A stretch of DNA of 20,047 nt, from positions 1 through 20,047 of IMG/VR virus record IMGVR_UViG_3300007520_001789; one strand, written 5' to 3'. Shown here piece after piece: positions 1 through 6,603 of this stretch. The position numbers and the translations under genes were made by a program. This DNA comes from a virus. The notes under the pieces are model-generated. The model was not told the origin of the DNA. It searched no databases and was given only the letters and a program-made list of their open reading frames with translations. Numbering within the stretch: position 1 is the first letter of the stretch; each line of letters starts with the position of its first letter.

Positions 1-1650
1 GGCAAAGGCGACAAACCCGCGTTCCAGCGGGTCTTGCTTGACCAGCCAGCCATAAAAATCAGCCTTCATCTGACTGACGTTCAGCATCCAGCCGCGCTTT
101 TGCCGCTTGATCTGTTTGCCGCTGGCCTTGCGGTCGCTCTGCGGGCGCAAGATCGGCCCCGTTGCCGACGATGACCCCTTGATCAGGATAACCCGCGTCC
201 AGGGGTGCCGCTTGGCCCAGTCGCGCACGTCTTCGGTAAAGGCGCCTTCATCAACCGCCATCATGTCCAGCGGCAGGCGCAAGCCCAGCTCGGTACGCCA
301 CTGCGCTTTCAACAGCCCGTCCAGCGCCGCGCGCCCATCATCCTCGCCGATGTGAAACGGGATCACGATGTGATCGACGACCCAGCGGCGGTAATTCTGG
401 CCAAAGGCGCAGATCGTCACCTCGGTCCGGTCCAGCTGGCAATCAACTCCGGCGGTCAGCATGACACCACAAGTGGGTACTATACCCCTATCGAGAATGG
501 TCGCGCCCTCTTCGGGGTTCTCGACGCGGTTGCGCAGGGCCTCCCAGTCGGGGCCCCGTGTTGCCTGCTCATAGGGCAGCCCCAGAACATCGTTCCAGAA
601 GGTCTGTTCCGTTTCCGCCTCGACCGTGTTGCGGATTTCATCTTCGCTGGCCTGCGTCACCGTCAGACCGGACCAACCCATTACCTGCGCATAGTCGATT
701 GCGATCGATGCCCAGTCGCGCTGCGGCGCATAGGCCCGCCACAGATGAAACCCCGGGTGATCGCCGCCCGGGTTGCTGGCCACCCATGCCCCTTGGGCAA
801 TCATCTTTTCCTTGTCGCCGTGGGTGATCACCGCGCCGCAGCTTTCGCAGGTGAAATGCGCCGCGTGCAGCCGCTCAGGGTCAAGGTTCTTTCTGAAGTT
901 GTCCCAGGTCAGCGGCGCCATCGCATCGCAATGGGGGCATGGCACATGATAAAATCGCCGGTCGGAACGGTCGAACGCCCGGCTGATGCGGCATGTGCCC
1001 TTCACCAGCGGCGTTGAAACACGGAATATCTTGGCATCCTCGAACCCCGAGGCACGGCTTACCGCCAACGCCTCGGGGTCACCCTTTTCCGACATCACGA
1101 ACTTCGAAAGATCGTCCATGATCACCAGTCGGCGCGACGTGCCGGTCAGATCGGCGGGTGACCCGCTCGACGCCACCTTCAGCGATCCGTTGCGCGCCAA
1201 AGTCTCCTGGTTGAACATCGCATCCTTGTTGTCGCCACCCCGGCCCTCACCAAACGTCTGCCGCAGGCTGTTGGCCTGTCGACGCATCGGCATCCATTTG
1301 TTGTCGACCCATTCAGCCGCGGCTGATTGTGTCGGGTGCACGACCAGCGAATCCAGCGGCGTGTATTCGTGCCATGCGCCCAGCACCGGCTGGATCAGCG
1401 ACACCGTCTTGCCGATCTGCGCCGATCCGCGCACCGTCACCTCACGCGCCGGATGTTCCGGTGACAGACATTCGTGGATCTCGCGCAGCCATGGGAAACG
1501 GCGCACGCTGAATGGCCCAGGCATCGGTGATCGTTCATCGAACAGAATATTCTCTTCACACCACCTGGTGATATCCGGCGGCGGCGGCGGAAACAGTGCC
1601 TGCGCCATGGCACGGGCGATGACCGCGCCAGCCGGTGACAGAAAGCCCAT
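1..1650 (-). CDS. terL: Phage terminase large subunit, GpA type (3' end outside window)
   Basis: This is the ATP-driven DNA packaging motor, which cuts phage DNA and pumps it into the prohead. The first 550 residues are present; the frame is still open at base 1. The gpA-family layout is visible: a Walker A-like loop GSAQIGKT (residues 75-82), a Walker B-like strand LVIMDD (175-180), a VSTP motif (211-214) that fits the ATPase coupling segment, and a zinc ribbon with CPHC (C238, C241) and CESC (C268, C271). The nuclease half follows, with candidate metal ligand D403 in AGVD and a second acidic stretch AVDEGAF near residue 465. The start codon overlaps the stop of the small subunit (TGATG), so the two are translationally coupled. 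Family members are usually 600-700 residues, so little is missing. Walker B carries DD where many relatives have DE; this is probably tolerated. Confidence 0.95.
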   Translation of the reverse strand, partial: MGFLSPAGAVIARAMAQALFPPPPPDITRWCEENILFDERSPMPGPFSVRRFPWLREIHECLSPEHPAREVTVRGSAQIGKTVSLIQPVLGAWHEYTPLDSLVVHPTQSAAAEWVDNKWMPMRRQANSLRQTFGEGRGGDNKDAMFNQETLARNGSLKVASSGSPADLTGTSRRLVIMDDLSKFVMSEKGDPEALAVSRASGFEDAKIFRVSTPLVKGTCRISRAFDRSDRRFYHVPCPHCDAMAPLTWDNFRKNLDPERLHAAHFTCESCGAVITHGDKEKMIAQGAWVASNPGGDHPGFHLWRAYAPQRDWASIAIDYAQVMGWSGLTVTQASEDEIRNTVEAETEQTFWNDVLGLPYEQATRGPDWEALRNRVENPEEGATILDRGIVPTCGVMLTAGVDCQLDRTEVTICAFGQNYRRWVVDHIVIPFHIGEDDGRAALDGLLKAQWRTELGLRLPLDMMAVDEGAFTEDVRDWAKRHPWTRVILIKGSSSATGPILRPQSDRKASGKQIKRQKRGWMLNVSQMKADFYGWLVKQDPLERGFVAFA

Positions 1651-2315
1651 CAGATGTCTTCCGAAACTTCCGTCGAAGACATCTTTGACTGCCCGGCCTC
1701 TTCATCCAGATGCTGTGCTCGGCTCAGGCGATGGACGCGCCACTGATCAGTCAAGATCTTGCGCACCGCCTTGAAATCAACCCCCATGGCATCCGCTACC
1801 TTTCGCGCCGCATCGCGCAGCACAGACTCGAACTCTGCGACCTCCTGGGCAATCAGCCGCTGGGTGGCGCGCGACACTTCAGTGGCCAGAACGAACGCGC
1901 CCTCGGCTTCGGCATTCTGCCGCCGCATCCGGCGGACCTCTTCTTCGGCCTTCTGGGTGCGCGCCAGCTCATAGCGGTCGTCATCACCAGCGTTCAGCAG
2001 TGAATCCGCCTTTTGGACCTTGCCACCGCGCACGTCCGGCGCGTGAGTGTCAGAACTGTCTTCGACCTGGTGCAAAGGCGCGTCGGCAATGTTGCGAATG
2101 GCACGGCGCGTCTGCGCACCGTTGCCCATCATCTGCCCGGGGTGCAGTTTCCGCCCCAGCGCAGCAGCCACCTTTTCCAGATCGAACCGCCGCGCGCGCC
2201 CGTCCCCGATGTAACAGCCGACCAGCTTGCCTTCGCTGACATACTGACTGACCCGCGCTTTGCTGACCTTCAGCTCCTGCGCCAAGTCTGTCGCCGATAC
2301 ACTTGCCATTTGCAT
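1650..2315 (-). CDS. terS: Phage terminase small subunit, Nu1-like
   Basis: The 221-residue protein begins with a helix-turn-helix (about residues 6-52: DLAQELKVSKARVSQYVSEG) followed by RRFDLEKVAAAL. This is the DNA-recognition arrangement of Nu1/gpNu1-type small terminase subunits. A linker and a long charged helix (about 110-165) follow, typical of the oligomerisation region. The protein should bind the packaging site and recruit the large subunit. The gene lies directly before the large subunit and shares the A of TGATG with it. The minus strand has GGGAAGG about 6-12 bases before the ATG, a strong ribosome binding site that supports this start. Confidence 0.88.
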   Translation of the reverse strand: MQMASVSATDLAQELKVSKARVSQYVSEGKLVGCYIGDGRARRFDLEKVAAALGRKLHPGQMMGNGAQTRRAIRNIADAPLHQVEDSSDTHAPDVRGGKVQKADSLLNAGDDDRYELARTQKAEEEVRRMRRQNAEAEGAFVLATEVSRATQRLIAQEVAEFESVLRDAARKVADAMGVDFKAVRKILTDQWRVHRLSRAQHLDEEAGQSKMSSTEVSEDI

Positions 2316-2466
2316 CCTTCCCTCAGCCCAGACAACGCACTAAACAACTAAACCCCCTTAACAACCATAAAGTTAAGGCTTCCCAATTAGTTAACCCCCC
2401 CAACCACATCGAAGTGCGAATTACCCGCGTGGGTTTGGGTGGGGGGAAGGACCCAAGAGGGGGGGG
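2316..2466. other. 151-bp non-coding gap with a 7-bp inverted repeat
   Basis: No gene is seen here. The gap is locally A+T rich beside the terminase start and then becomes a run of G and C next to the tail gene. An inverted repeat, CCTTAAC (2356-2362) and GTTAAGG (2372-2378) with a 9-base spacer, lies 38-60 bases before the small-subunit start codon. A further GTTAAC palindrome lies at about 2390-2395. These could form a regulator site for the packaging genes; no -35/-10 pair was convincing. Confidence 0.35.
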
Positions 2467-3072
2467 TCAGCGCAAGGTGGCCAGGGCTTGGCGCAGGCGG
2501 GTGATGAAGTGGCCCTGAAACCCGGCGCGGGCGGTGCGCTCTGCATGGCTCACGAACGACCACTTCGGTTTGTATTGCGCACGTGGCTCGAACGCGACCA
2601 GCATCTTTACCGCGCCTTTTCGACCACGCTGGTAGATGCCCGGTGCAAGGTGGCGTGTGCCCCGTTTGCCAGGCGATGTGGCGAAGGTGCCTTTTTTGGC
2701 ACCTAACCGCCCCAAAGTACCGCGTGGCATGTTGCCATATTTGTTCAACCGCAGACTGACAGGCACCGGGATTGCCCGCCCTTTGGGTGTCCGTGTCCCG
2801 CCCTTCACCTGATACTTCAGATAACCGGCCTGAATATCTTTGACCCCCACCGTAGCGGTTAGCTTCCGCTTGCTGGCACGGCGCACGAACAGGCCGCGCT
2901 TGGTGAATGGCGTCGGCCCGTCCAGGTCTTCGCCCAAAGATCGTTCTTCCCGCGCCTTGACATCGGCTGCGGTGTCATTCAGCGCCAACGCCGTGGCAAA
3001 GGGCAGCTGGGTGCGCGCAATATTGGACAGCATACGCTCGGCGGCGGCAATGTCGGCACTGATCGAGATCAT
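2467..3072 (-). CDS. Probable minor tail protein, lambda gpZ-like
   Basis: The protein has 201 residues and is very basic. It starts with an N-terminal helix rich in small residues (ALALNDTAADVKAREE). FTKRGLFVRRASKRKL, a beta-rich lysine/arginine middle section, and a C-terminal segment FVSHAERTARAGFQGHFITRLRQAL follow. This order (helix with conserved ALN, then KRRxxVRRA-type basic strand, then beta core, then closing helix) resembles the gpZ minor tail family, where gpZ matures or terminates the tail tube. The position before the terminase genes is unusual, since gpZ normally sits among the head-tail joining genes. The call rests on pattern recognition without an alignment. A different head-tail connector or virion protein is possible. 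Confidence 0.5.
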   Translation of the reverse strand: MISISADIAAAERMLSNIARTQLPFATALALNDTAADVKAREERSLGEDLDGPTPFTKRGLFVRRASKRKLTATVGVKDIQAGYLKYQVKGGTRTPKGRAIPVPVSLRLNKYGNMPRGTLGRLGAKKGTFATSPGKRGTRHLAPGIYQRGRKGAVKMLVAFEPRAQYKPKWSFVSHAERTARAGFQGHFITRLRQALATLR

Positions 3073-3091
3073 GTAAACAAACCCCCGGCAG

Positions 3092-3121
3092 GGTCAGCCG
3101 CCCCGTGGCTGGCGGCTGACC
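3092..3121. promoter_or_regulatory. Perfect 11-bp hairpin ahead of the late genes
   Basis: The arms GGTCAGCCGCC (3092-3102) and GGCGGCTGACC (3111-3121) pair perfectly around an 8-base loop. On the leftward transcript the hairpin lies between the NusG-like gene and the first late gene, about 20 bases before its start codon. The bases after it on the minus strand are G-rich and then TTTGTTT, so it is not a textbook intrinsic terminator. The rest of the 226-bp gap (3073-3298) holds a small GCGCC-ATA-GGCGC hairpin near 3229-3241 and no convincing gene, tRNA or promoter. Confidence 0.55.
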
Positions 3122-3298
3122 ATGCAATAACATCGACCACGTTGCTCAGTTATCTCGGGACACAATACAGGCGTGGCGCATCGGACCTATGAACCGACAC
3201 TAACCGCCCAGCAGACCGTGCCACAGGGCGCCATAGGCGCGGGGGCATCGGTCATAAAGCTCTTGGGATGGCAAGGTACGCGCAGTTGGCCGAATCCG

Positions 3299-3919
3299 TC
3301 AAGTCCCCAAGTGCAACTTAACCAAATCCTGAACATCCGCCTTAACCGGCACAAGACCACCAAACAGCGTCAGCCGCACCCGCGCGCCAAACTCGGGGGT
3401 CAGTTCGACAACCTCGCACCGCTGACCCGCCATCGGTCCAGACCGAAACAGCGCCGTGTCGCCCACCCGAAGCCGCGCCGCCGCCGCCTTGCGCGCCCTT
3501 GCACCATCGCGCCGCGCCTCTTGCGCCGCATCCACCGCACGCATGGCATGCAGCGCCCGCAACCCTGATCGGTGCAACTGCCCCCAGTGCCCACTGGACA
3601 GACACAACGCCCCGGTCAGGAACGGACAGGTCATCACGGCAAAGGGGCGAGGCACTCCGGCAAACCGCGCGAACACATAGCCGGGCAGATAGCGCCGGGT
3701 ATAGTCGCGCACATGGCCACGCACCCGAACCATGCGCCCGACAACCGGGTGAAAGGCATAGACGCCCCGCGCCGCCAACCACCGCTCGGCAGCCTCTTCC
3801 CGCTGGGGCCGACACGTCAGGGCATACCACCCCGCCGGGCCGTCAAACCATAACCCCGGCACATCAACCAACGTCGCCGCGATCACGTCACCAACCGACA
3901 AAGCCTCATGACAACTCAT
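3299..3919 (-). CDS. NusG/RfaH-family transcription antitermination factor
   Basis: This is a 206-residue, phage-borne paralogue of NusG. The N-terminal NGN domain (about residues 30-105) shows GWYALTCRPQREEAAERWL, then the VRVRGHVRDYTRRYLPGYVF segment typical of RfaH-like proteins. A linker helix rich in Ala and Arg (about 120-148) joins it to a KOW domain (about 150-200: RLRVGDTALFRSGPMAGQ, then AAL-type beta strands). Such factors ride on RNA polymerase and suppress pausing and termination. The start overlaps the preceding gene by ATGA. The gene is the last one before the late genes, where lambda-type phages keep Q, so control of late transcription is the obvious inference. The N-terminal 28 residues are an extension beyond the NGN domain; their role is unknown. 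Confidence 0.88.
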   Translation of the reverse strand: MSCHEALSVGDVIAATLVDVPGLWFDGPAGWYALTCRPQREEAAERWLAARGVYAFHPVVGRMVRVRGHVRDYTRRYLPGYVFARFAGVPRPFAVMTCPFLTGALCLSSGHWGQLHRSGLRALHAMRAVDAAQEARRDGARARKAAAARLRVGDTALFRSGPMAGQRCEVVELTPEFGARVRLTLFGGLVPVKADVQDLVKLHLGT

Positions 3920-4515
3920 GCCAACACCCCCGGCAGCGCCCGTTCGCCACAGCCCAAAGCGCGGGCATTTTCACACCGAGCAATCAGCGCCAGCCGACGA
4001 TCCATCACAGCTTGGTCAACAGGCAACAGAGCATCCGATCGGGCCAGCGCGACCAACCTCTCATGCTCGCGCACCTTTGGACGGGCGCCCTCGGCGATCT
4101 TTGACAGAACGTATTCCCCCGGCCACTTCCACTCACTGGTGACCCAGACCATCAATTCCGGCCCCCATCCATCGCGCAAGGCACGTTCGCCCGTGCCACC
4201 GGCGAACACCTTGCGCACCAGCGGCCCCGCGTCATTTCCGGGTGGCTTCTCGATGACCAGCGCCCGTTCCAACACGCGCACGGCAAGCGGGAAGCGATCA
4301 CGCTCCTTGCCGCCACCGCGTCCCGCCATATCCTCTGCCAGCGCGCCGAGACCATCGGCAGTCATGTACGCCAGCCGCTTGCAGATTTCGTGCTGCATGT
4401 CATCGAACACCGCCTGCTTCATGCTGGCGGGGCGGGTCAGACCAAGCCGCTGCAACGGTTCGATCAGCAATTCGCGCACCCGTGCCTCGCCTGCTTTCTG
4501 TGCCTGTTCATCCAT
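3916..4515 (-). CDS. Conserved-looking phage protein of unknown function
   Basis: A 199-residue protein starting MDEQAQKAGEARVREL. I chose the internal ATG at 4515 over the upstream one at 4563. AAAGGGA lies about 8-14 bases before it, and the upstream extension (ASCRNRAGLRKGKQ) looks like non-coding translation. The protein is predicted to be mainly helical and soluble, without membrane segments. No motif was recognised. It ends in a 4-base ATGA overlap with the NusG-like gene, so the two should be made together. It opens a new transcription segment, because a 194-bp non-coding stretch separates it from the next gene upstream. Confidence 0.75.
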   Translation of the reverse strand: MDEQAQKAGEARVRELLIEPLQRLGLTRPASMKQAVFDDMQHEICKRLAYMTADGLGALAEDMAGRGGGKERDRFPLAVRVLERALVIEKPPGNDAGPLVRKVFAGGTGERALRDGWGPELMVWVTSEWKWPGEYVLSKIAEGARPKVREHERLVALARSDALLPVDQAVMDRRLALIARCENARALGCGERALPGVLA

Positions 4516-4582
4516 CGCCTGTTTCCCTTTTCTCAGCCCTGCCCGGTTTCGGCAGCTCGCCACGCTTGTGTCGGTGCGCGCC

Positions 4583-4706
4583 TTACTGTCTTTTCATTTC
4601 TTGTCTTTTCTTATGGATGCAGACACATAGCCCGCAAATGTCTGTCAAATGTCGGGTTATGTGTCCGGACATGTCCGTATCTGTCTGCACGACACATACG
4701 GACACG
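4583..4706. promoter_or_regulatory. Hairpin- and iteron-rich non-coding block (possible origin or control site)
   Basis: No gene fits between 4516 and 4709. From 4622 to 4704 the DNA is built of ATGTC/GACAT words. A 13-base inverted repeat with one mismatch (4622-4634 with 4653-4665) encloses two direct copies of CAAATGTC, 11 bases apart. Next come the palindromes TGTCCGGACA and GGACATGTCC. A long hairpin follows: TGTCCGTAT (4672-4680) pairs with ATACGGACA (4696-4704), then one C/C mismatch, then TGTC with GACA around the loop TGCAC. On the left side (4583-4615) lies a pyrimidine, A+T-rich tract with two TGTCTTTTC copies. Repeats next to an easily melted tract and a replication-like gene suggest an origin. 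A complete TTGACA on the minus strand (4648-4643) leaves a promoter possible as well. Confidence 0.5.
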
Positions 4707-4709
4707 CCC

Positions 4710-5360
4710 CTAAATCTTCGGTGGTTTGCGGAAAAACCCGGCGCACACCTTTTCAAGACAGGCCTGTATCGCGCCGTGCAGCTGATCTTCGGTGCGCTTC
4801 TTGTTGCCGTCCGAATCCATCGCTTCACGGATGTGGCAATCGACCCAGCGCACCTGGGCCGGATCCATGGCGATGGCGGGCGCCAACCCGGCCAGCGTTT
4901 CAGCCAGCCGCACAAGGCGCCGCTGGGTCGAGGCGCCATCAGTGCGCGCGGCGTTCAGCTCGCGGCGGCTCAGCGCGTTGATCGCCACACGCGTCACCGT
5001 GTCGTGCATCAACCGCACATCGCCGTTGTCGCAGACACACGGGTACCAGCCATACAGCACCCCGTTCTCGCGATTGGCCAGCGCAGAGAAATGCAGCGGC
5101 TGAACCGCAGGCTGAACCATTCGCGCCAGGCGGGCGTGATCCATCGGCAACGTGCCCACAGGCGTTTGCTCATGGGCCTGCTGCACCAGATCGAACCAGA
5201 TGCTTTTTACCTCGTGCTCGGCGTTCCAGCGAAATTCGCTTTGCAGAAACCGACGAAACTCCCAGGCGATGAATTCGTGGCTGTCCAGCCGCACCGAGGC
5301 CGAGATTGGATATTCGGGCAGGTTGGTCACATCGATCGGCATTTGCACGGCGCGGATCAT
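4710..5360 (-). CDS. DUF1376-like phage protein, possible replication initiator
   Basis: The 216-residue protein begins MIRAVQMPIDVTN; the ATG at 5360 overlaps the stop of the TSCPD gene by ATGA, which decides the start. The N-terminal half (about residues 20-65) reads LDSHEFIAWEFRRFL, then WFDLVQQAHEQTPVGTLPMD, then HARLARM. This resembles the winged-helix pattern of DUF1376 and phage replication-initiator N-termini (helix, aromatic residues, GTLPxD, then LA). The C-terminal half is helical and charged and ends KPPKI. The assignment to DNA replication is an inference from this pattern and from the adjacent repeat block. Other roles are possible. Confidence 0.6.
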   Translation of the reverse strand: MIRAVQMPIDVTNLPEYPISASVRLDSHEFIAWEFRRFLQSEFRWNAEHEVKSIWFDLVQQAHEQTPVGTLPMDHARLARMVQPAVQPLHFSALANRENGVLYGWYPCVCDNGDVRLMHDTVTRVAINALSRRELNAARTDGASTQRRLVRLAETLAGLAPAIAMDPAQVRWVDCHIREAMDSDGNKKRTEDQLHGAIQACLEKVCAGFFRKPPKI

Positions 5361-5686
5361 TTCTCCACCCCCAGCGGCGGTGGCGGCAGCACCGCGTCGG
5401 CGATCACCGCCGCCACAACCGCACCCACGATCCCGTCGCATGACAGCGACCTGGCGATCTCTGCCAGGCGCAGTCCCTGCTGCAACAACAGCGAAACCAT
5501 GACACAGCCATCCTGCACGGTGTGCAACAGATCAGCGCCGGTCAGCATGCCATCAGAATAAAACACTTCCATCACGTGTCCCGTCGCGGGGCACAGACCC
5601 ACGGTTACATGAAACGGCTTGTGACCGGGCCAGTCCATCCTGATGGTGCGGCTGGGCCGACGATTGGGCAGGCGCAAGCGTGTCAT
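5357..5686 (-). CDS. Stand-alone TSCPD-domain protein
   Basis: A 109-residue protein. Residues 24-86 match the TSCPD pattern known from the C-terminus of some ribonucleotide reductases: FHVTVGLCPATGHVMEVFY, then GADLLHTVQDGCVMVSLLLQQG, then LAEIARSL. Free-standing copies occur in alphaproteobacterial prophages, where their role is unknown. No catalytic ribonucleotide reductase domain is present nearby, so nucleotide reduction cannot be assumed. The start shares ATGA with the methyltransferase stop, and the stop overlaps the DUF1376-like gene. The C-terminus ends in a proline-rich tail (LPPPPLGVEK). Confidence 0.72.
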   Translation of the reverse strand: MTRLRLPNRRPSRTIRMDWPGHKPFHVTVGLCPATGHVMEVFYSDGMLTGADLLHTVQDGCVMVSLLLQQGLRLAEIARSLSCDGIVGAVVAAVIADAVLPPPPLGVEK

Positions 5687-6417
5687 ATCAACACCCCCTG
5701 TCGCCCGTCACTGCGGTCCATGAACCGCACAGAGGGTTGCGCCATTCCGGGGCCATGGCCGCGCACATCTCGCCTGTCCCAGACATACCAGCAGTTGCGC
5801 TGCGGCGGGCTGCCCTCGCCGGTGAAATCCAGCTTCCAGCGCATATAATAAACCCACGAAAACGGGTGCTGATCCAACAGATCGCCCAGCCCGTTGATCC
5901 GGGCGAACGGCCAGTCGGCAGACAGCAACAGCGCCAGATACTCCCACCCGGGCAACTCAAGGGTGTGGCGCAACCACGCCCCCTTGCCGTCACGCGCATT
6001 GATCAGACAGAACGGCGGGTTGGTGATGATCGCGCGCGCAGGTGAAACCGTGGTGGCAAAGAAATCGGCCACGCTGGAATCCTTGCACCCCCGGTCCACC
6101 AGATCGCTGGCAACGCAAGGCAGCCCCGCCTGCCGGATCGGTCGCACCAGCGCACCGTCCCCGCAGGCGGGTTCCCACACGGCCCCACACTCGGCAATCC
6201 GTGTGCCGTCATGGGCCAGCAGCGCGCGGATCGCCTCAGGCTGTCCAGTCGGGTAAAAATCATCGGCGCGGCGCAGCGCGTCTTTGACGGGCACCTTGTG
6301 ATCGGGCAATTCGCCGAACAACGGATCCCCCGCAACCACCGGCTGCGCCGTCGCGCGCATCGCCCGAAACAGCGATTTTGCCGAGGCCACCATCAGCGCA
6401 CCCCACACGAGAAACAT
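5683..6417 (-). CDS. SAM-dependent DNA methyltransferase, adenine-N6 type
   Basis: A 244-residue protein. Motif I, WEPACGDGAL (residues 81-90), is the SAM-binding loop, and motif IV, ITNPPF (131-136), is the NPPF/Y catalytic motif of amino-methyltransferases. Together they point to N6-adenine methylation. A target-recognition region follows (about 150-225). No restriction endonuclease neighbours it, so it behaves as an orphan phage methylase that may protect phage DNA or mark regulatory sites. Two starts are possible: ATG at 6417 or ATG at 6393. The latter follows GTGGGG and overlaps the TGA of a 17-codon ORF (6393-6446). The longer form is given. The stop overlaps the TSCPD gene by ATGA. Confidence 0.8.
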   Translation of the reverse strand: MFLVWGALMVASAKSLFRAMRATAQPVVAGDPLFGELPDHKVPVKDALRRADDFYPTGQPEAIRALLAHDGTRIAECGAVWEPACGDGALVRPIRQAGLPCVASDLVDRGCKDSSVADFFATTVSPARAIITNPPFCLINARDGKGAWLRHTLELPGWEYLALLLSADWPFARINGLGDLLDQHPFSWVYYMRWKLDFTGEGSPPQRNCWYVWDRRDVRGHGPGMAQPSVRFMDRSDGRQGVLI

Positions 6418-6438
6418 CCGCAGTCATCTGTGGCCCGG

Positions 6439-6603
6439 TCAACCATGTCGCGCGCCCTTGGTGAGGTACCGCAGGCGCGACAGGCCAAGCGCGATCGCCC
6501 CCGCATCGCCTTGGCGCTTGGCCTCGGCAATCCACCCCTCGCACTCGGCAACCGACTGCAGGGTGGCAGCCTTGGTTTCGGCGTGGGGGTCAGCAACACT
6601 CAT
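6439..6603 (-). CDS. Small phage protein, 54 residues, unknown function
   Basis: The gene starts with ATG at 6603, sharing ATGA with the stop of the ParB-like gene, and ends with TGA at 6439-6441. The product begins MSVADPHAETKAATLQ and continues with a helical, charged middle and a C-terminus LSRLRYLTKGARHG. Third codon positions are mostly G or C, as in real genes here, whereas the overlapping frames have poor codon use. The predicted structure is two amphipathic helices. No motif was recognised. It probably is a small accessory or regulatory protein of the leftward operon. It is too short for many gene finders and would otherwise appear as a gap. Confidence 0.72.
   Translation of the reverse strand: MSVADPHAETKAATLQSVAECEGWIAEAKRQGDAGAIALGLSRLRYLTKGARHG

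Noticed and set aside
205-1017. Plus-strand frame of 270 codons
   Set aside because: It is antisense to the terminase large subunit, which has a Walker loop and a zinc ribbon in frame.
3173-3298. Possible tRNA or small RNA in the gap before the late genes
   Set aside because: A weak resemblance to a T-loop (GGCCGAATCC near 3289) is not accompanied by an acceptor stem, an anticodon stem or a CCA end.
6393-6599. 68-codon minus-strand frame with CRAC and CGCFSC cysteines
   Set aside because: Its GTG start and poor codon use argue against it; the overlapping 54-codon frame at 6439-6603 is coupled by ATGA and uses normal codons.
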